A DNA stretch of 64,000 nt from Glycomyces albidus (GTDB lineage: Bacteria > Actinomycetota > Actinomycetes > Mycobacteriales > Micromonosporaceae), in contig NZ_WIAO01000001.1 of NCBI RefSeq assembly GCF_009451885.1, positions 1-64,000 of the forward strand, given 5' to 3'. Numbering within the stretch: the stretch's first letter is position 1; every line of letters begins with the position of its first letter. Under the pieces are notes generated by a model. That model was not told where the DNA came from. It did no database searches and saw nothing but the letters and a program-made list of their open reading frames with translations. The translations under genes and the position numbers were made by a program. This document shows positions 15,729 to 24,036 of the stretch, one piece after another.

Positions 15729-16879
15729 CAGTGCTCCGCGGGTGTCTGCATGGCGCGGACGCAGAGGACGTCGGGGAGGTGGGCGGCGACTTGGTGCCAT
15801 TGGCCGTCGCTGTCGGCGGCGGCCCAGACGTCGCCGCAGCGGGTGCCGAAGTACCAGCCGGGGTCGGGGGCTCCGTCGGTGCAGGCGCCGTCGCGCATGA
15901 CGGTGCCGTAGTAGTTCTCGTCGGGGAGGCCTTGGGACCAGGAGGTCCAGGTGTCGCCGCCGTCGGTGGTGCGCCAGGCGGCGATGCGGGCGCCGGGTGG
16001 GGTGCGGTCCATGGATTCGCCGACGGGCCAGGCGAGGACGGTGCCGGGTCGGGTGGGGTGGGCGACGATGGCGAAGCCGAAGTTGGAGGGGAGGGTGGCG
16101 GAGATGTTCTGCCAGTCGCCTTGGGGGCTGGTGGAGCGGTAGGCGGGGCCGTGGCTTTGGACGAAGAGGGTGCCGGCGGCGTCGCGGGTGACTTTGTGGA
16201 TGCACTGGCCGGATTCGGGGGCTTCGTCGGGGGCGTAGTCGACGGTGATGCCTTTGGTGATGCCGTTCCAGGTTTGGCCGTCGTCGTGGGTCTGGTAGAT
16301 GCCGCCGGAGGAGATGGCGATGGTGAGTTTCTCGGGTTCGCCGGGGTGGGGGACGATGGTGTGGACGGCGGGTCCGCCGGCGCCGGAGGCCCAGGTGGTG
16401 TGCTGGGGGTGGTCCCAGAGGGCTTGGTTGAAGGCGAAGGTGTCGCCGCCGTCGTCGGAGGTCCAGAGGCTGGTGGGTTCGACGCCGGCCCAGACGCGGC
16501 CTTCGGGGCCGAAGGTGAGTTGCCAGATGCGTTTGACGGTGTTGGTCTCGGGGCTGTCGGGTTGGTCGATGCCGGCGGTGTCGGAGAAGTCGAGGGGCCG
16601 GTAGGGCAGGTCTTGTGGGAATGCCATGGGGGCGTTGACGGGTTCGTGCCAGGTGCGGCCGTGGTCGTCGGAGCGCCAGATGGAGGGTCCGAAGAAGGTG
16701 GAGGCGCCGACGAGGATGCGGCCGGTGTCGGGGTCGCAGGCGGCGGCGTAGATTTCGGCGACGGCGGTGAAGCCGTCGGCGTCGAGTTTGGCGGGGCCGT
16801 CGACACTCCAGTGGACGCGGTCGTCGCTGGTGGCGGTGAAGAGGCCTTTGCGGGTGCCGATGAGGACGAGGTAGGCCAT
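15728..16879 (-). CDS. BNR/sialidase-like beta-propeller protein
   Basis: 383 residues with no signal peptide. BNR/Asp-box repeats are visible: IWRSDDHGRTWHEP, SLWTSDDGGDTFAF, IYQTHDDGQTWNGI, and AAWRTTDGGDTWTSW. These S/T-x-D-x-G-x-T-W boxes define a multi-bladed propeller as in sialidases and sortilin-like proteins. The catalytic arginine triad of sialidases is not evident, so enzymatic activity is doubtful. The stop codon overlaps the start of the MoaD-like gene, suggesting that the two products are used together. Probably cytosolic. Confidence 0.85.
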   Translation of the reverse strand: MAYLVLIGTRKGLFTATSDDRVHWSVDGPAKLDADGFTAVAEIYAAACDPDTGRILVGASTFFGPSIWRSDDHGRTWHEPVNAPMAFPQDLPYRPLDFSDTAGIDQPDSPETNTVKRIWQLTFGPEGRVWAGVEPTSLWTSDDGGDTFAFNQALWDHPQHTTWASGAGGPAVHTIVPHPGEPEKLTIAISSGGIYQTHDDGQTWNGITKGITVDYAPDEAPESGQCIHKVTRDAAGTLFVQSHGPAYRSTSPQGDWQNISATLPSNFGFAIVAHPTRPGTVLAWPVGESMDRTPPGARIAAWRTTDGGDTWTSWSQGLPDENYYGTVMRDGACTDGAPDPGWYFGTRCGDVWAAADSDGQWHQVAAHLPDVLCVRAMQTPAEH

Positions 16880-17156
16880 GGCGGGCTCCTTTGCCGTGCG
16901 GTGTGGCTTGTTGTCCTCATGGTGCCGTCAGGGTGTGACGTTTTCCGGGTGTTCCGGGGTTTCGGTGGGGTGTTTCGTGCGAGGTGGGTGCGGATGCGGT
17001 CGGCGGCGGCGTCGGGGCCGTTGAGCCGGAGGATCATTCGGGGGAATCGAGCAGAGGTGCAGGTGTCGGGGTGCCGGTGATCGTGTTACGTTGCGAACGG
17101 ATGGGGCACCCCGGCCGTGTCCGCTCCCCGTTGTCACTCCTGTAAGGACGAATGCG

Positions 17157-17852
17157 ATGCGCGCCTCCCGTCTTGCCCTGGTCTTGTCCCCGGTGCTGCT
17201 GCTGGCCTCCGGCTGCTCGGAGTTGTCGGATGCGATCGACGAGCTGCCGTCGGGCGGTGAGTCGGCGGCGCCGGCGGAGTTCGCGGACACGGCGCCGTTC
17301 TCGGTGACCGTGGACCCGGCGGTGCTGACGTCCGACATCGAGGGCCTGACGGTCGCCGAGGAGGACGATGCGGGGTATGACCGTTCGCTGTTCCCCCACT
17401 GGAAGGACGAGGACGGGAACGGGTGCGACGCGCGCGACGAGGTCCTCATCGCGCAGGACCGGTCCGGGGCGCTGTCGGAGGCCGACTGCGATGCGGCGAT
17501 GACCGGCGAGTGGGTGTCGATGTACGACGCGGTGACGGTCACCGATTCGGGCGAGATCGACATCGACCACTTCGTGCCGCTCAAGGAGGCGTGGGGGTCG
17601 GGGGCGTTGAACTGGTCGACCGAGGACCGGCAGTCGTACGCGAACTGGCTGGGGAACTCCTGGCATCTGATCGCGGTGACGGCCTCGTCGAACCGGTCCA
17701 AGTCGGACCAGGACCCGGCCGAGTGGATGCCCGAGGACGAGACCGTCTGGTGCGCTTATGTCTGGGCGTGGGTGGAGGTCAAGAAGGAGTGGTCGCTGAC
17801 GGTCGACGAGGCCGAGCGGGCCGCGCTGCTGGAGTACGCCGCGGCCTGCTAG
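17157..17852 (+). CDS. Secreted lipoprotein HNH endonuclease (DUF1524-like)
   Basis: 231 residues from the ATG at 17157, with AAGGA about 9 bases upstream. The signal peptide ends in a lipobox (LLLASGC), so it should be anchored outside the membrane. The nuclease core is DIDHFVPLKEAWGSGALNW, then ANWLGNSWHLIAVTASSNRSKSDQDPAEWMP: the DxDHxVPL, N and N-x-x-K signatures of DUF1524/HNH nucleases. It probably degrades extracellular nucleic acid for nutrition or defence. Single gene, convergent with the next. Confidence 0.88.
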   Translation: MRASRLALVLSPVLLLASGCSELSDAIDELPSGGESAAPAEFADTAPFSVTVDPAVLTSDIEGLTVAEEDDAGYDRSLFPHWKDEDGNGCDARDEVLIAQDRSGALSEADCDAAMTGEWVSMYDAVTVTDSGEIDIDHFVPLKEAWGSGALNWSTEDRQSYANWLGNSWHLIAVTASSNRSKSDQDPAEWMPEDETVWCAYVWAWVEVKKEWSLTVDEAERAALLEYAAAC

Positions 17853-17941
17853 GGCCGTGCGGGCGAGGCGGTTCCGCGTCGGCTCGCGCCCTGGCGGACG
17901 GTGGGTGTCGCCGGGTCGTGGTGTGCGGGGCGTCTGGCGGT

Positions 17942-18613
17942 TCAGCTCAGAGTGAGGCGGGTGAGTCCGCGGGCTTGGGCGGCGGCGCGTTCGGCGGGTG
18001 TGAAGGGGTCGCGACCGGTGGCCTTGGCGATGAACGCGACCGGCTCGAGGCCGAGGTCGGCGAGCGCGGTGGCGGGTTCGGGGCCCAGGAGCAGGCAGGT
18101 GAGGACGTGTTGGGCTTCGGGGGTGGTCCAGCGAGGTTCGCCGAGCGCGTCGGCGAGGTCGATGCCGTGGACGGCGGCTTCGACGACGCGGGTGGTGAGG
18201 AAGTCGGTGAGGGTCATGGGGTCGCCGTGGCGGGTGGTGACGCGCCGGTCCGGGGACTGCTCGGCGCAGCGGGCGAGGACGCGGTGGCAGGTGCGGTCGA
18301 AGTCGGCGGCGAGCGCTGCTCCCCCGGTGGCGGCGGCTTCGGTGGCGGTGTCGAGGCGGGCCTGGTCGGTCCGGGGTGAGAACCGGTGGTCGGCCCGGTA
18401 GTACCCGGCGGCATCCACTGTGGCCTCGGAGGGTTCGGGGGCGTCGAGCATCGCGTCGAGGCGGCCGATGGCGAGGGTGAGGTGGGCCGTCAGCGCCGCG
18501 ACGTCCCACGGGGCGCAGCGCGTGGGCGCGTGCCAGGCGGTGATGCCGTTGAGCGCCAGCGACAGCCGCGTCGTCTCGGCCGCCAGCGCCGGCAGCGGTG
18601 CGGGTGCGATCAT
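17942..18613 (-). CDS. Maleylpyruvate-isomerase-type mycothiol-dependent protein
   Basis: 223 residues from the ATG at 18613; TAGGAT sits eight bases upstream of it. DinB-fold signals include APWDVAALTAHLTLAIGRL at the N-terminus and LTDFLTTRVVEAAVHGIDLADAL in the middle, with the family's conserved VxxxxxHGxDL pattern and metal histidines. Family members use mycothiol as cofactor, as in maleylpyruvate isomerase. The substrate is unknown. It is divergent from the gene at 18645, with only 31 bases between. Confidence 0.85.
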   Translation of the reverse strand: MIAPAPLPALAAETTRLSLALNGITAWHAPTRCAPWDVAALTAHLTLAIGRLDAMLDAPEPSEATVDAAGYYRADHRFSPRTDQARLDTATEAAATGGAALAADFDRTCHRVLARCAEQSPDRRVTTRHGDPMTLTDFLTTRVVEAAVHGIDLADALGEPRWTTPEAQHVLTCLLLGPEPATALADLGLEPVAFIAKATGRDPFTPAERAAAQARGLTRLTLS

Positions 18614-18644
18614 GGACTCCGATCCTAGCCTTGGAGGAGTGCTC

Positions 18645-19394
18645 ATGTCCTATGCGGCGTTGATCCGCCCGGTGATCGACCGGATCCATGTGGCGGTGCG
18701 CCACGCCGCCCGCCCGGAGGTCCGCGAGCTGTACGCCTCGCGGGGGCTGCGGCCGGGCGTGGAGATCGACGCCGCGTACGCGCTGCTGGACCACCCGGTG
18801 CCGGTGGAGGCGCTGGCCGCGCGGATGGTGTACCAGCCGTTCGACCCCGACGCCGAAGAGGCGCAGGGGCTGGTCGTGCGCCGGGACGGGTGCTGGCATC
18901 TGACGGCGGCCGGGCGGGACGTGGTGCTGGAGGCCGACCGGGCGCTCGCGCGGGCCGCGGAGCGGCTGTGGGCGTACCGGCCGAGCCCGGCGCTGGCGGG
19001 CCTGGCGGCGGTGGAGGCGGCGGTGCCGCTGCTGGGGCGTCTGCTGGAGGCCGGGCAGGCGTCGGGCGGTCCGGTGTTCCGGGCGCTGACGCCGGTGTGG
19101 GAGCCGCCGGGCGCGTCGGCGTCGCAGCTGCTGCTGTCGCGGCTGGAGGCGCTGCGCCATCACCGGGCCGACGCGCACCGGGCCGCGTGGGGCGCCGCGG
19201 GGCTGACCGTGGAGGGGATCCAGGCGCTGGCGTCGGGTCCGGAGCGGGAGGCGATCGAGGACGAGACGAACCGGCTCGACGCGCCGGTGTACGAGGCGCT
19301 CGATGCGGGCGAGCGGCTGGTGCTGCTGGCGTCGCTGGGGGCGCTGCCGGACGGGCTGCGGGCGCCCGAAGCGCCCGAGGCGGGGCGCGGGTAG
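18645..19394 (+). CDS. Helical protein of unknown function
   Basis: 249 residues; GGAGGA is 6 bases before the ATG at 18645. The protein is all-helical with no membrane segments. The N-terminal ~85 residues (ELYASRGLRPGVEIDAAYAL, LDHPVPVEALAARM) could be a winged-helix domain, and the overall layout recalls SCO6745-type proteins; I am not sure of either. TAGGTT overlapping its stop probably starts the next gene. Divergent from the mycothiol-associated gene, with which it may share control. Confidence 0.6.
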   Translation: MSYAALIRPVIDRIHVAVRHAARPEVRELYASRGLRPGVEIDAAYALLDHPVPVEALAARMVYQPFDPDAEEAQGLVVRRDGCWHLTAAGRDVVLEADRALARAAERLWAYRPSPALAGLAAVEAAVPLLGRLLEAGQASGGPVFRALTPVWEPPGASASQLLLSRLEALRHHRADAHRAAWGAAGLTVEGIQALASGPEREAIEDETNRLDAPVYEALDAGERLVLLASLGALPDGLRAPEAPEAGRG

Positions 19395-19404
19395 GTTCGC
19401 GGCC

Positions 19405-19938
19405 ATGGTGACCGAGGACTGGGAAGCGCGCTGCGCGGCCCTGTGGGAGCGGCTCGACGAGTTCGGGCGCGAGGAGTTCGTGCAGGCCATGCGGGACCTG
19501 GCGGCCGAGTGCGATCCCGGTGACCCGGTGGCGCTGTTCGAGGTCGGCGGGGCCTTGGACTCGACCGGGTTCACCGAGGACGCGGTCGGCTACTACCGGC
19601 GGGCGGTCGAGGCGGGTCTGTCGGGGGTGCGGCGCCGGCGCGTGTCGATCCAGATGGCCTCCTCGCTGCGCGAGACCGGCCGGCCCGAGGAGGCCCTGAA
19701 GGTGATCGAGCAGGAGCGGGCGCGCGGCTCGGCCGAGCACGGCAGTGCTGCTGGAGACGACAGCGCGCTCGGGTACGACAGTGCGCTGGCGATGTGCGAG
19801 GCGCTGACGCTCGCCAAGCTCGGGCGGGACCGGGAGGGCCTGTCGGTCGCGCTGATCGCCCTCGCGCCGCACCTGCTGCGATACCAGCGGTCGACGGTGA
19901 ACTACGCGCGGGGCCTGGTCGGCCTCGACCCGGTCTGA
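19405..19938 (+). CDS. Tetratricopeptide-repeat protein
   Basis: 177 residues, starting seven bases after TAGGTT (19392-19397), so probably leaderless. Helical pairs such as DPVALFEVGGALDSTGFTED, AVGYYRRAVEAGL and SSLRETGRPEEALKVIEQE follow the TPR pattern, giving about three repeats. This matches the small actinobacterial TPR proteins with a C-terminal SVALIALAPHLLRYQRSTVNYA helix. Probable protein-protein adaptor. Its stop overlaps the ATG of the following hydrolase (TGATG). Confidence 0.8.
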   Translation: MVTEDWEARCAALWERLDEFGREEFVQAMRDLAAECDPGDPVALFEVGGALDSTGFTEDAVGYYRRAVEAGLSGVRRRRVSIQMASSLRETGRPEEALKVIEQERARGSAEHGSAAGDDSALGYDSALAMCEALTLAKLGRDREGLSVALIALAPHLLRYQRSTVNYARGLVGLDPV

Positions 19939-20446
19939 TGCGGTTCCTGGCAGTCCCGGGGCGCGGCGCGGCGTCCCGAAACCGGGGCACTGGCTGCGCC
20001 AGTGGGCCGCCCGGCCCGGCTGGGCGTGGGCGCCCGAGCCGCCGGGCCCGCCGCTGGTACTCGCCGACCGGGTCGCCGCACTGAACACGGCGATCGCATC
20101 GAGCGGTGAACCGGTGGTGCTGGTGGCGCATTCGGCCGGGTGCATCGCCACCGCGATATGGGCGGCCGCGCACGCCGGGCCGGTGCGCGCGGCACTGCTG
20201 GCCACGCCGCCCGATCTGGGCGGGCAGGCGGCAGTGCCGATGCGGCCCTTGCCGTTCCGGTCGATCGTGGTCGCCTCCTCGGACGACCCGTACTGCTCCC
20301 CCGCGGGGTTCGCCGCGTACGCGGCGGCATGGGGGTCGGCGCTGCATGACGCCGGCGCGGTCGGGCACCTCGATTCGGCGACCGGGTTCGGGCCGTGGCC
20401 CGACGGTGAAGCGCTGGTCGCCGAGCTCGCCGCGCAGGTCCGGTGA
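19938..20446 (+). pseudogene. RBBP9/YdeN-type serine hydrolase with frameshift
   Basis: The ATG at 19938 begins MRFLAVPGRGAAS, a normal start of an RBBP9-like hydrolase, but that frame soon degenerates. From 19976 a second frame gives the expected continuation KPGHWLRQWAARPGWAWAPE, then the nucleophile elbow VVLVAHSAGCIA, the acid in VASSDDPYCSP and the histidine in GHLDSATGFGPWPDG. The shift lies between about 19962 and 19976 and would be repaired by one extra base near GCGGCGTCCC. All catalytic residues survive, so either the loss is very recent or this is a read error. Confidence 0.7.
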
Positions 20447-20690
20447 GTCGCGGCGCGCGGAAGCCGGCGCGGGCCGAGACCATGAGCATCGCCGCCGGAG
20501 AGCAGGTCCGCGACGCATCGGCGATCAGCCGCGCCATGCGCGAACCGGCGCGCAGCGCCAAGGCTCCGTCGCCACGGGTCATGGCGGCCTCCTGGCCGTG
20601 ACGCAAGTGCGTTCGCAAGCCCCACTGCACCACCGGAGTCCCCACCGTTAGGCCGGTCCCCGGGCGGAGCGACGCCGATCGACATCGCGC

Positions 20691-21230
20691 CTAGGCCGCG
20701 AGCGCGGCCGCCAGGGCGGAGACGAGGGCGGTGCGCTCGGCCTCGCCGGCCGCGGGGATGCGTTCGACGCGGTAGCCGTGCTCGGCGTACGCGTCGAGGT
20801 GGACCAGTTCGAAGGCGCGGGCCTGGTCGAGGCCGATGCGGCGGGCCGGGGTCGGGGTGATGGCGCCGAGGAGGTCGAAGCACAGGACCGTCGCCTGGGA
20901 GACGCGGCCGGTGCGGATGCGGTCGAGTTCGGCGGCCAGGACCGGGCCCACCGGGTGGCCGAGGAACCGGGCGAGGGCGAGCGTGCAGACCGGGGACCGG
21001 TCGAAGTACAGGACCGGGCCGGGCAGGGCGTCGGCGCGGATCTGGCGGTCGCGCTGGAGGGCGGCGACGTCCTCGGTGAACGCCGGGTCGGTCCACGGCT
21101 CGTCGACGCCGGCGGCCTGGGCGGCGGTGATGAGGTCGGTCGCGGCCGCCTCGACGACGGTGCCGCCGAGGCGGCGGGCGACGGTGGTCTTGCCGGCGCC
21201 GGGGGCGCCGGTGAGGATGAAGCGGCGCAA
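20691..21230 (-). CDS. P-loop ATPase/kinase-like protein
   Basis: 179 residues. It has the Walker A motif FILTGAPGAGKTTVARRL at the very start and a Walker-B-like VLYFDRSPVCTLALARFLG. The size and layout fit the AAA_28-type predicted kinases that phosphorylate small molecules or nucleic-acid ends. It ends with HGYRVERIPAAGEAERTAL. The nucleotidyltransferase gene lies 19 bases upstream on the same strand, so a two-gene operon is likely. No ligand can be inferred. Confidence 0.8.
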   Translation of the reverse strand: MRRFILTGAPGAGKTTVARRLGGTVVEAAATDLITAAQAAGVDEPWTDPAFTEDVAALQRDRQIRADALPGPVLYFDRSPVCTLALARFLGHPVGPVLAAELDRIRTGRVSQATVLCFDLLGAITPTPARRIGLDQARAFELVHLDAYAEHGYRVERIPAAGEAERTALVSALAAALAA

Positions 21231-21249
21231 GCGGTGCCCTTCGGGTCGG

Positions 21250-21987
21250 TCAGAGGTTGCAGGCGGTGTCGACGACGGCGCGGTCCTCGCCGGCCAGGTG
21301 CGGGCCCAGGCGCGCGGCGGCCAGCCGGTACAGGTCCAGCGCGGCCGCGCACCCGGCCTCGTGGCCGGCGAGGGCGACGCCGGCGGCGGCGTCCCACGCC
21401 CGCGCCCAGGCGGGGCCTTCGGCGGCGGCGACGGCGTCCCACAGGTCGTTCTCGGAGTCGTAGAGGATCCGGTGCGCGGCCGCCAGCGGCCCGGGCAGGC
21501 TCAGGGCGATCAGGAGCCGGTTGGCCGCGGCGGCCCGGGCGCGGCCGAGGGCGAGCATGCCGTGGACCTTGTGGACCTCCTCGGCGAGGCCGACGAACTC
21601 GCCCGCGGCCCACCGGTCGGCGTCGGGTCCGATCGCCTCCCACGTCCACGCCTCGGCCCGCGCCTGGAGGGCGCGCATGAGGCCCTCGGGGTCGTGGAGG
21701 ATCCGGGCGCCGCGCCAGGCGGCGACCGCCGCGCCGGCCTCCCAGGGGCGGTCGAACGCGGCCGCGAGCTCGTCGGGGGCCTTGCGGGAGACGGTGACCA
21801 TGCGGCCCTCGCGGTGCAGGACCCGGATGCCCGGGCCGGTGTCCGCGGCGACGACGAGGTCGATGTCCGAGTGCGGGTGGTCGGTGCCCTTGGCGACCGA
21901 CCCGAACAGGGCGACCCCCAGCGCGCCGGGGGCTTCGGCGGCGGCGCAGGACGCGGCGATCGCCTTGGCGTGGTCGGAGTGGTGCAC
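21250..21987 (-). CDS. Nucleotidyltransferase-domain protein
   Basis: 245 residues from the GTG at 21987; CATACT stands six bases upstream. The N-terminal domain has the pol-beta/MNT signature GVALFGSVAKGTDHPHSDIDLVV (GSx10DxD), with the two metal-binding aspartates. The remaining ~150 residues are helical (LAEEVHKVHGMLALGRARAA), like the helical domain of aminoglycoside adenylyltransferases and HEPN-MNT partners. It should transfer a nucleotide to a small molecule or protein. Upstream partner of the P-loop gene. Confidence 0.8.
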   Translation of the reverse strand: MHHSDHAKAIAASCAAAEAPGALGVALFGSVAKGTDHPHSDIDLVVAADTGPGIRVLHREGRMVTVSRKAPDELAAAFDRPWEAGAAVAAWRGARILHDPEGLMRALQARAEAWTWEAIGPDADRWAAGEFVGLAEEVHKVHGMLALGRARAAAANRLLIALSLPGPLAAAHRILYDSENDLWDAVAAAEGPAWARAWDAAAGVALAGHEAGCAAALDLYRLAAARLGPHLAGEDRAVVDTACNL

Positions 21988-22034
21988 GAGCGGAGTATGC
22001 CGCGCCCGGTGCGGGCCGGTCGAGCCGTTTTCCG

Positions 22035-22409
22035 CTAGGACACCGACCGGTAGTAGTCGATCTTGCCGAGGAGGTAGTCGCGTTTGGCGGCGAGGTCGTC
22101 CATGCGGGCGTCGACGGCGGTCTTGTGCGCTTCGAGCAGGGCGATGCGCTCGGGGATGGTGTGGTCGCCTTCGCGGGCGAGGGTCGCGAAGCGGTGCATC
22201 TGCTCGACGGGCATGCCGGTGTCGCGCAGGCATTTGAGGACCCCGAGCCATTCGAGGTGCTCGTCGCTGAAGCGGCGCTGCCCGGTGGGGGTGCGGGCGA
22301 TGTCGCCGATGAGGCCGATGCGCTCGTAGTAGCGGAGCGTGTCCATGGTGAAGCCCGATCGGCGCGCGCATTCGCCGATCGTGTAGGTGCCCGCGGCGGT
22401 GGTGTCCAC
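22035..22409 (-). CDS. MerR-family regulator
   Basis: 124 residues from the GTG at 22409 (TATCCT eight bases upstream). The winged HTH is TYTIGECARRSGFTMDTLRYYERIGLI, followed by RTPTGQRRFSDEHLEWLGVLKCLRDTGMPVEQ and a dimerisation helix (ERIALLEAHKTAVDARMDDL). There is no cysteine cluster, so it is not a metal sensor of the classical type. It is divergent from an aldo/keto reductase gene whose promoter has MerR-type 19-bp spacing with a dyad, so it most probably activates that gene. Confidence 0.9.
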   Translation of the reverse strand: MDTTAAGTYTIGECARRSGFTMDTLRYYERIGLIGDIARTPTGQRRFSDEHLEWLGVLKCLRDTGMPVEQMHRFATLAREGDHTIPERIALLEAHKTAVDARMDDLAAKRDYLLGKIDYYRSVS

Positions 22410-22468
22410 GTCGACCGAGGATAGCCGCCGGGCGGCGGTGTTGCTGGAGGGGCCGGTGGCCTGCGGGT

Positions 22469-22499
22469 TTGCGTTGGAGTCCACTCCAGGTCCTACGGT
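22469..22499 (+). promoter_or_regulatory. MerR-type promoter with 19-bp spacer and dyad
   Basis: A -35 TTGCGT at 22469-22474 and a -10 TACGGT at 22494-22499 are separated by exactly 19 bp. The spacer contains the palindrome TGGAGTCCACTCCA. This is the over-long spacing that MerR proteins correct by untwisting DNA. It lies 36 bases before the aldo/keto reductase start. Confidence 0.75.
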
Positions 22500-22535
22500 T
22501 CGGTCCTGTAGGAGTCCACGAGAGAGGAGACCGCT

Positions 22536-23495
22536 GTGGAGCGGATCGCATTGGGGCCGGACGGGATCGGCGTGTCGCGCCTGTGCCTGGGGGCGATGGC
22601 CCTGGGCGGGGTGCAGGACGAGGCGGAGAGCTTCGCGATCCTGGACCGGTTCATCGAATTGGGCGGGAACTTCATCGACACCGCCAACTGCTACATGTTC
22701 TGGATCGACGGCGGCACCGGCGACGAGTCGGAGCTGCTGCTGGGCCGCTGGTTCGCCGCCCGGGGCACCCGCGACCAGGTGGTGCTGGCGACCAAGGCCG
22801 GGCGGCGCCCGGCGTTCCCGGGCGGGGGCCTGGAGCACTCCGAGCCGCTGACCCGGGCGCGGATCACCGCGGCCCTGGACGAGTCGCTCGAGCGGCTCGG
22901 GACCGACCGGGTGGACCTGTTCTGGTCCCACCGCGACGACCGGGACACGCCGCTGGAGGAGACCGTGGCCGGGTTCGACGACGCCGTCCGGGCCGGGAAG
23001 GCCCGCATGGTCGGGGCGTCCAACCACACCGCGTGGCGCGTCGAGCGGGCCCGGAACGTCGCGGCCGCCGCGGGTGCGGCCGCGTACACGGCGATGCAGA
23101 ACCGGTACTCGTACCTCAAGCCGCGCCCGGACGCGGTCCTGCCCGAGGGCGGGCACGTGCACGCCGCGCCGACCGACCTCGACTTCGTGTCGTCGGTGCC
23201 GGGGATGGCGCTGCTGGCGTACTCCTCGCTGCTGTCGGGCGCGTACGTGAAGAAGCCGCTGGGCGAGCACTACGCGCACCCGGGGACCGAGGCGCGCCTG
23301 CGGGTGCTCGACGAGGTCGCCGCCGAGACGGGGGCGACGCGCAACCAGGTGGTGCTGGCGTGGCTGGCCGGCCACCGGGCGCCGGTGATCCCGCTGGTCG
23401 GGGTGTCGTCGGTGGCGCAGCTCGAGGAGGCCGCGGCGGGGGTCGCGCTCAAGCTCGACGCCGAGCAGCGCCGGCGCTTGAACGACGCGGCCTAG
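22536..23495 (+). CDS. Aldo/keto reductase
   Basis: 319 residues. AKR TIM-barrel landmarks are present: SRLCLGAMALGG, GGNFIDTANCYMFW (catalytic D and Y), VVLATKAGRRPAFPGG (catalytic K), VDLFWSHRDD (catalytic H region), and VIPLVGVSSVAQLEEA for NADPH binding. It probably reduces aldehydes or sugars with NADPH. Expression is likely controlled by the divergent MerR protein via the 19-bp-spacer promoter. The next gene is convergent, 9 bases after the stop. Confidence 0.92.
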   Translation: MERIALGPDGIGVSRLCLGAMALGGVQDEAESFAILDRFIELGGNFIDTANCYMFWIDGGTGDESELLLGRWFAARGTRDQVVLATKAGRRPAFPGGGLEHSEPLTRARITAALDESLERLGTDRVDLFWSHRDDRDTPLEETVAGFDDAVRAGKARMVGASNHTAWRVERARNVAAAAGAAAYTAMQNRYSYLKPRPDAVLPEGGHVHAAPTDLDFVSSVPGMALLAYSSLLSGAYVKKPLGEHYAHPGTEARLRVLDEVAAETGATRNQVVLAWLAGHRAPVIPLVGVSSVAQLEEAAAGVALKLDAEQRRRLNDAA

Positions 23496-23504
23496 CGGGC
23501 CGGT

Positions 23505-23924
23505 TCAGCCCAGGAAGGTGAGCCGGACGGTCCGGTCGGGGTTGTCGCGGTTGGTGTCCACCAGGAGCACCGACTGCCACGTGCCCAGGGCGAGCCGTCC
23601 GGCCACCACCGGGAGCGTCGCGTGCGGGGCGACCAGGCCGGGCAGGACGTGGTCGCGGCCGTGGCCGATCGACCCGTGCTGGTGGCGCCACCGGTCGGTG
23701 CGCGGCAGGAGCTCCCCGAGCGCGTCCAGGAGGTCCTCATCGGACCCGGCGCCGGTCTCGATCACCGCGATCCCGGCGGTCGCGTGGGGCACGAACACGT
23801 TCAGCAGCCCGTCGCGGGCGCCGATCGAGGCCAGGAACGCCTCGCATTCGCCCGTGAGGTTGCGGACGGCCTCGCGCCGTCCGGTGTGGACCTCGAAGGT
23901 CGTGGTGTGGAACGCCGCGCTCAT
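23505..23924 (-). CDS. yjbQ: YjbQ-family protein (UPF0047)
   Basis: 139 residues from the ATG at 23924; GGGAGG stands about 9 bases before it. The conserved His/Asp cluster is visible: FVPHATAGIAVIE, DEDLLDALGELLP, HGSIGHGRDHVLPGLVAPHATLPV, and LGTWQSVLLVDTNRDNPDRTV. This matches YjbQ, for which thiamine-phosphate-synthase side activity has been reported, although its true role is unclear. It is convergent with the aldo/keto reductase and divergent from the recombinase. Confidence 0.92.
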   Translation of the reverse strand: MSAAFHTTTFEVHTGRREAVRNLTGECEAFLASIGARDGLLNVFVPHATAGIAVIETGAGSDEDLLDALGELLPRTDRWRHQHGSIGHGRDHVLPGLVAPHATLPVVAGRLALGTWQSVLLVDTNRDNPDRTVRLTFLG

Positions 23925-24023
23925 GGCCCCGATCCTCCCATGCCGGGCCCGGCCGCCGAGCCCGGACCGCCCGGTCCGGGGCCGCCGCCGGCCCGGGCCG
24001 GTGCGCGCGGCGCCGGAGTCGAT

Positions 24024-24029
24024 TAGGCT
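24024..24029 (+). promoter_or_regulatory. -10 box, leaderless start of recombinase
   Basis: TAGGCT followed by seven bases and the ATG at 24037; the GGAG between them could also serve as a short ribosome site. Confidence 0.45.
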
Positions 24030-24036
24030 GGAGCCC

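Noticed and set aside
20447-20690. A short minus-strand frame starting at 20582 after CAGGAGG
   Set aside because: The ribosome site is good, but the product has no recognisable features and would overlap the RBBP9-like gene. Insufficient support.
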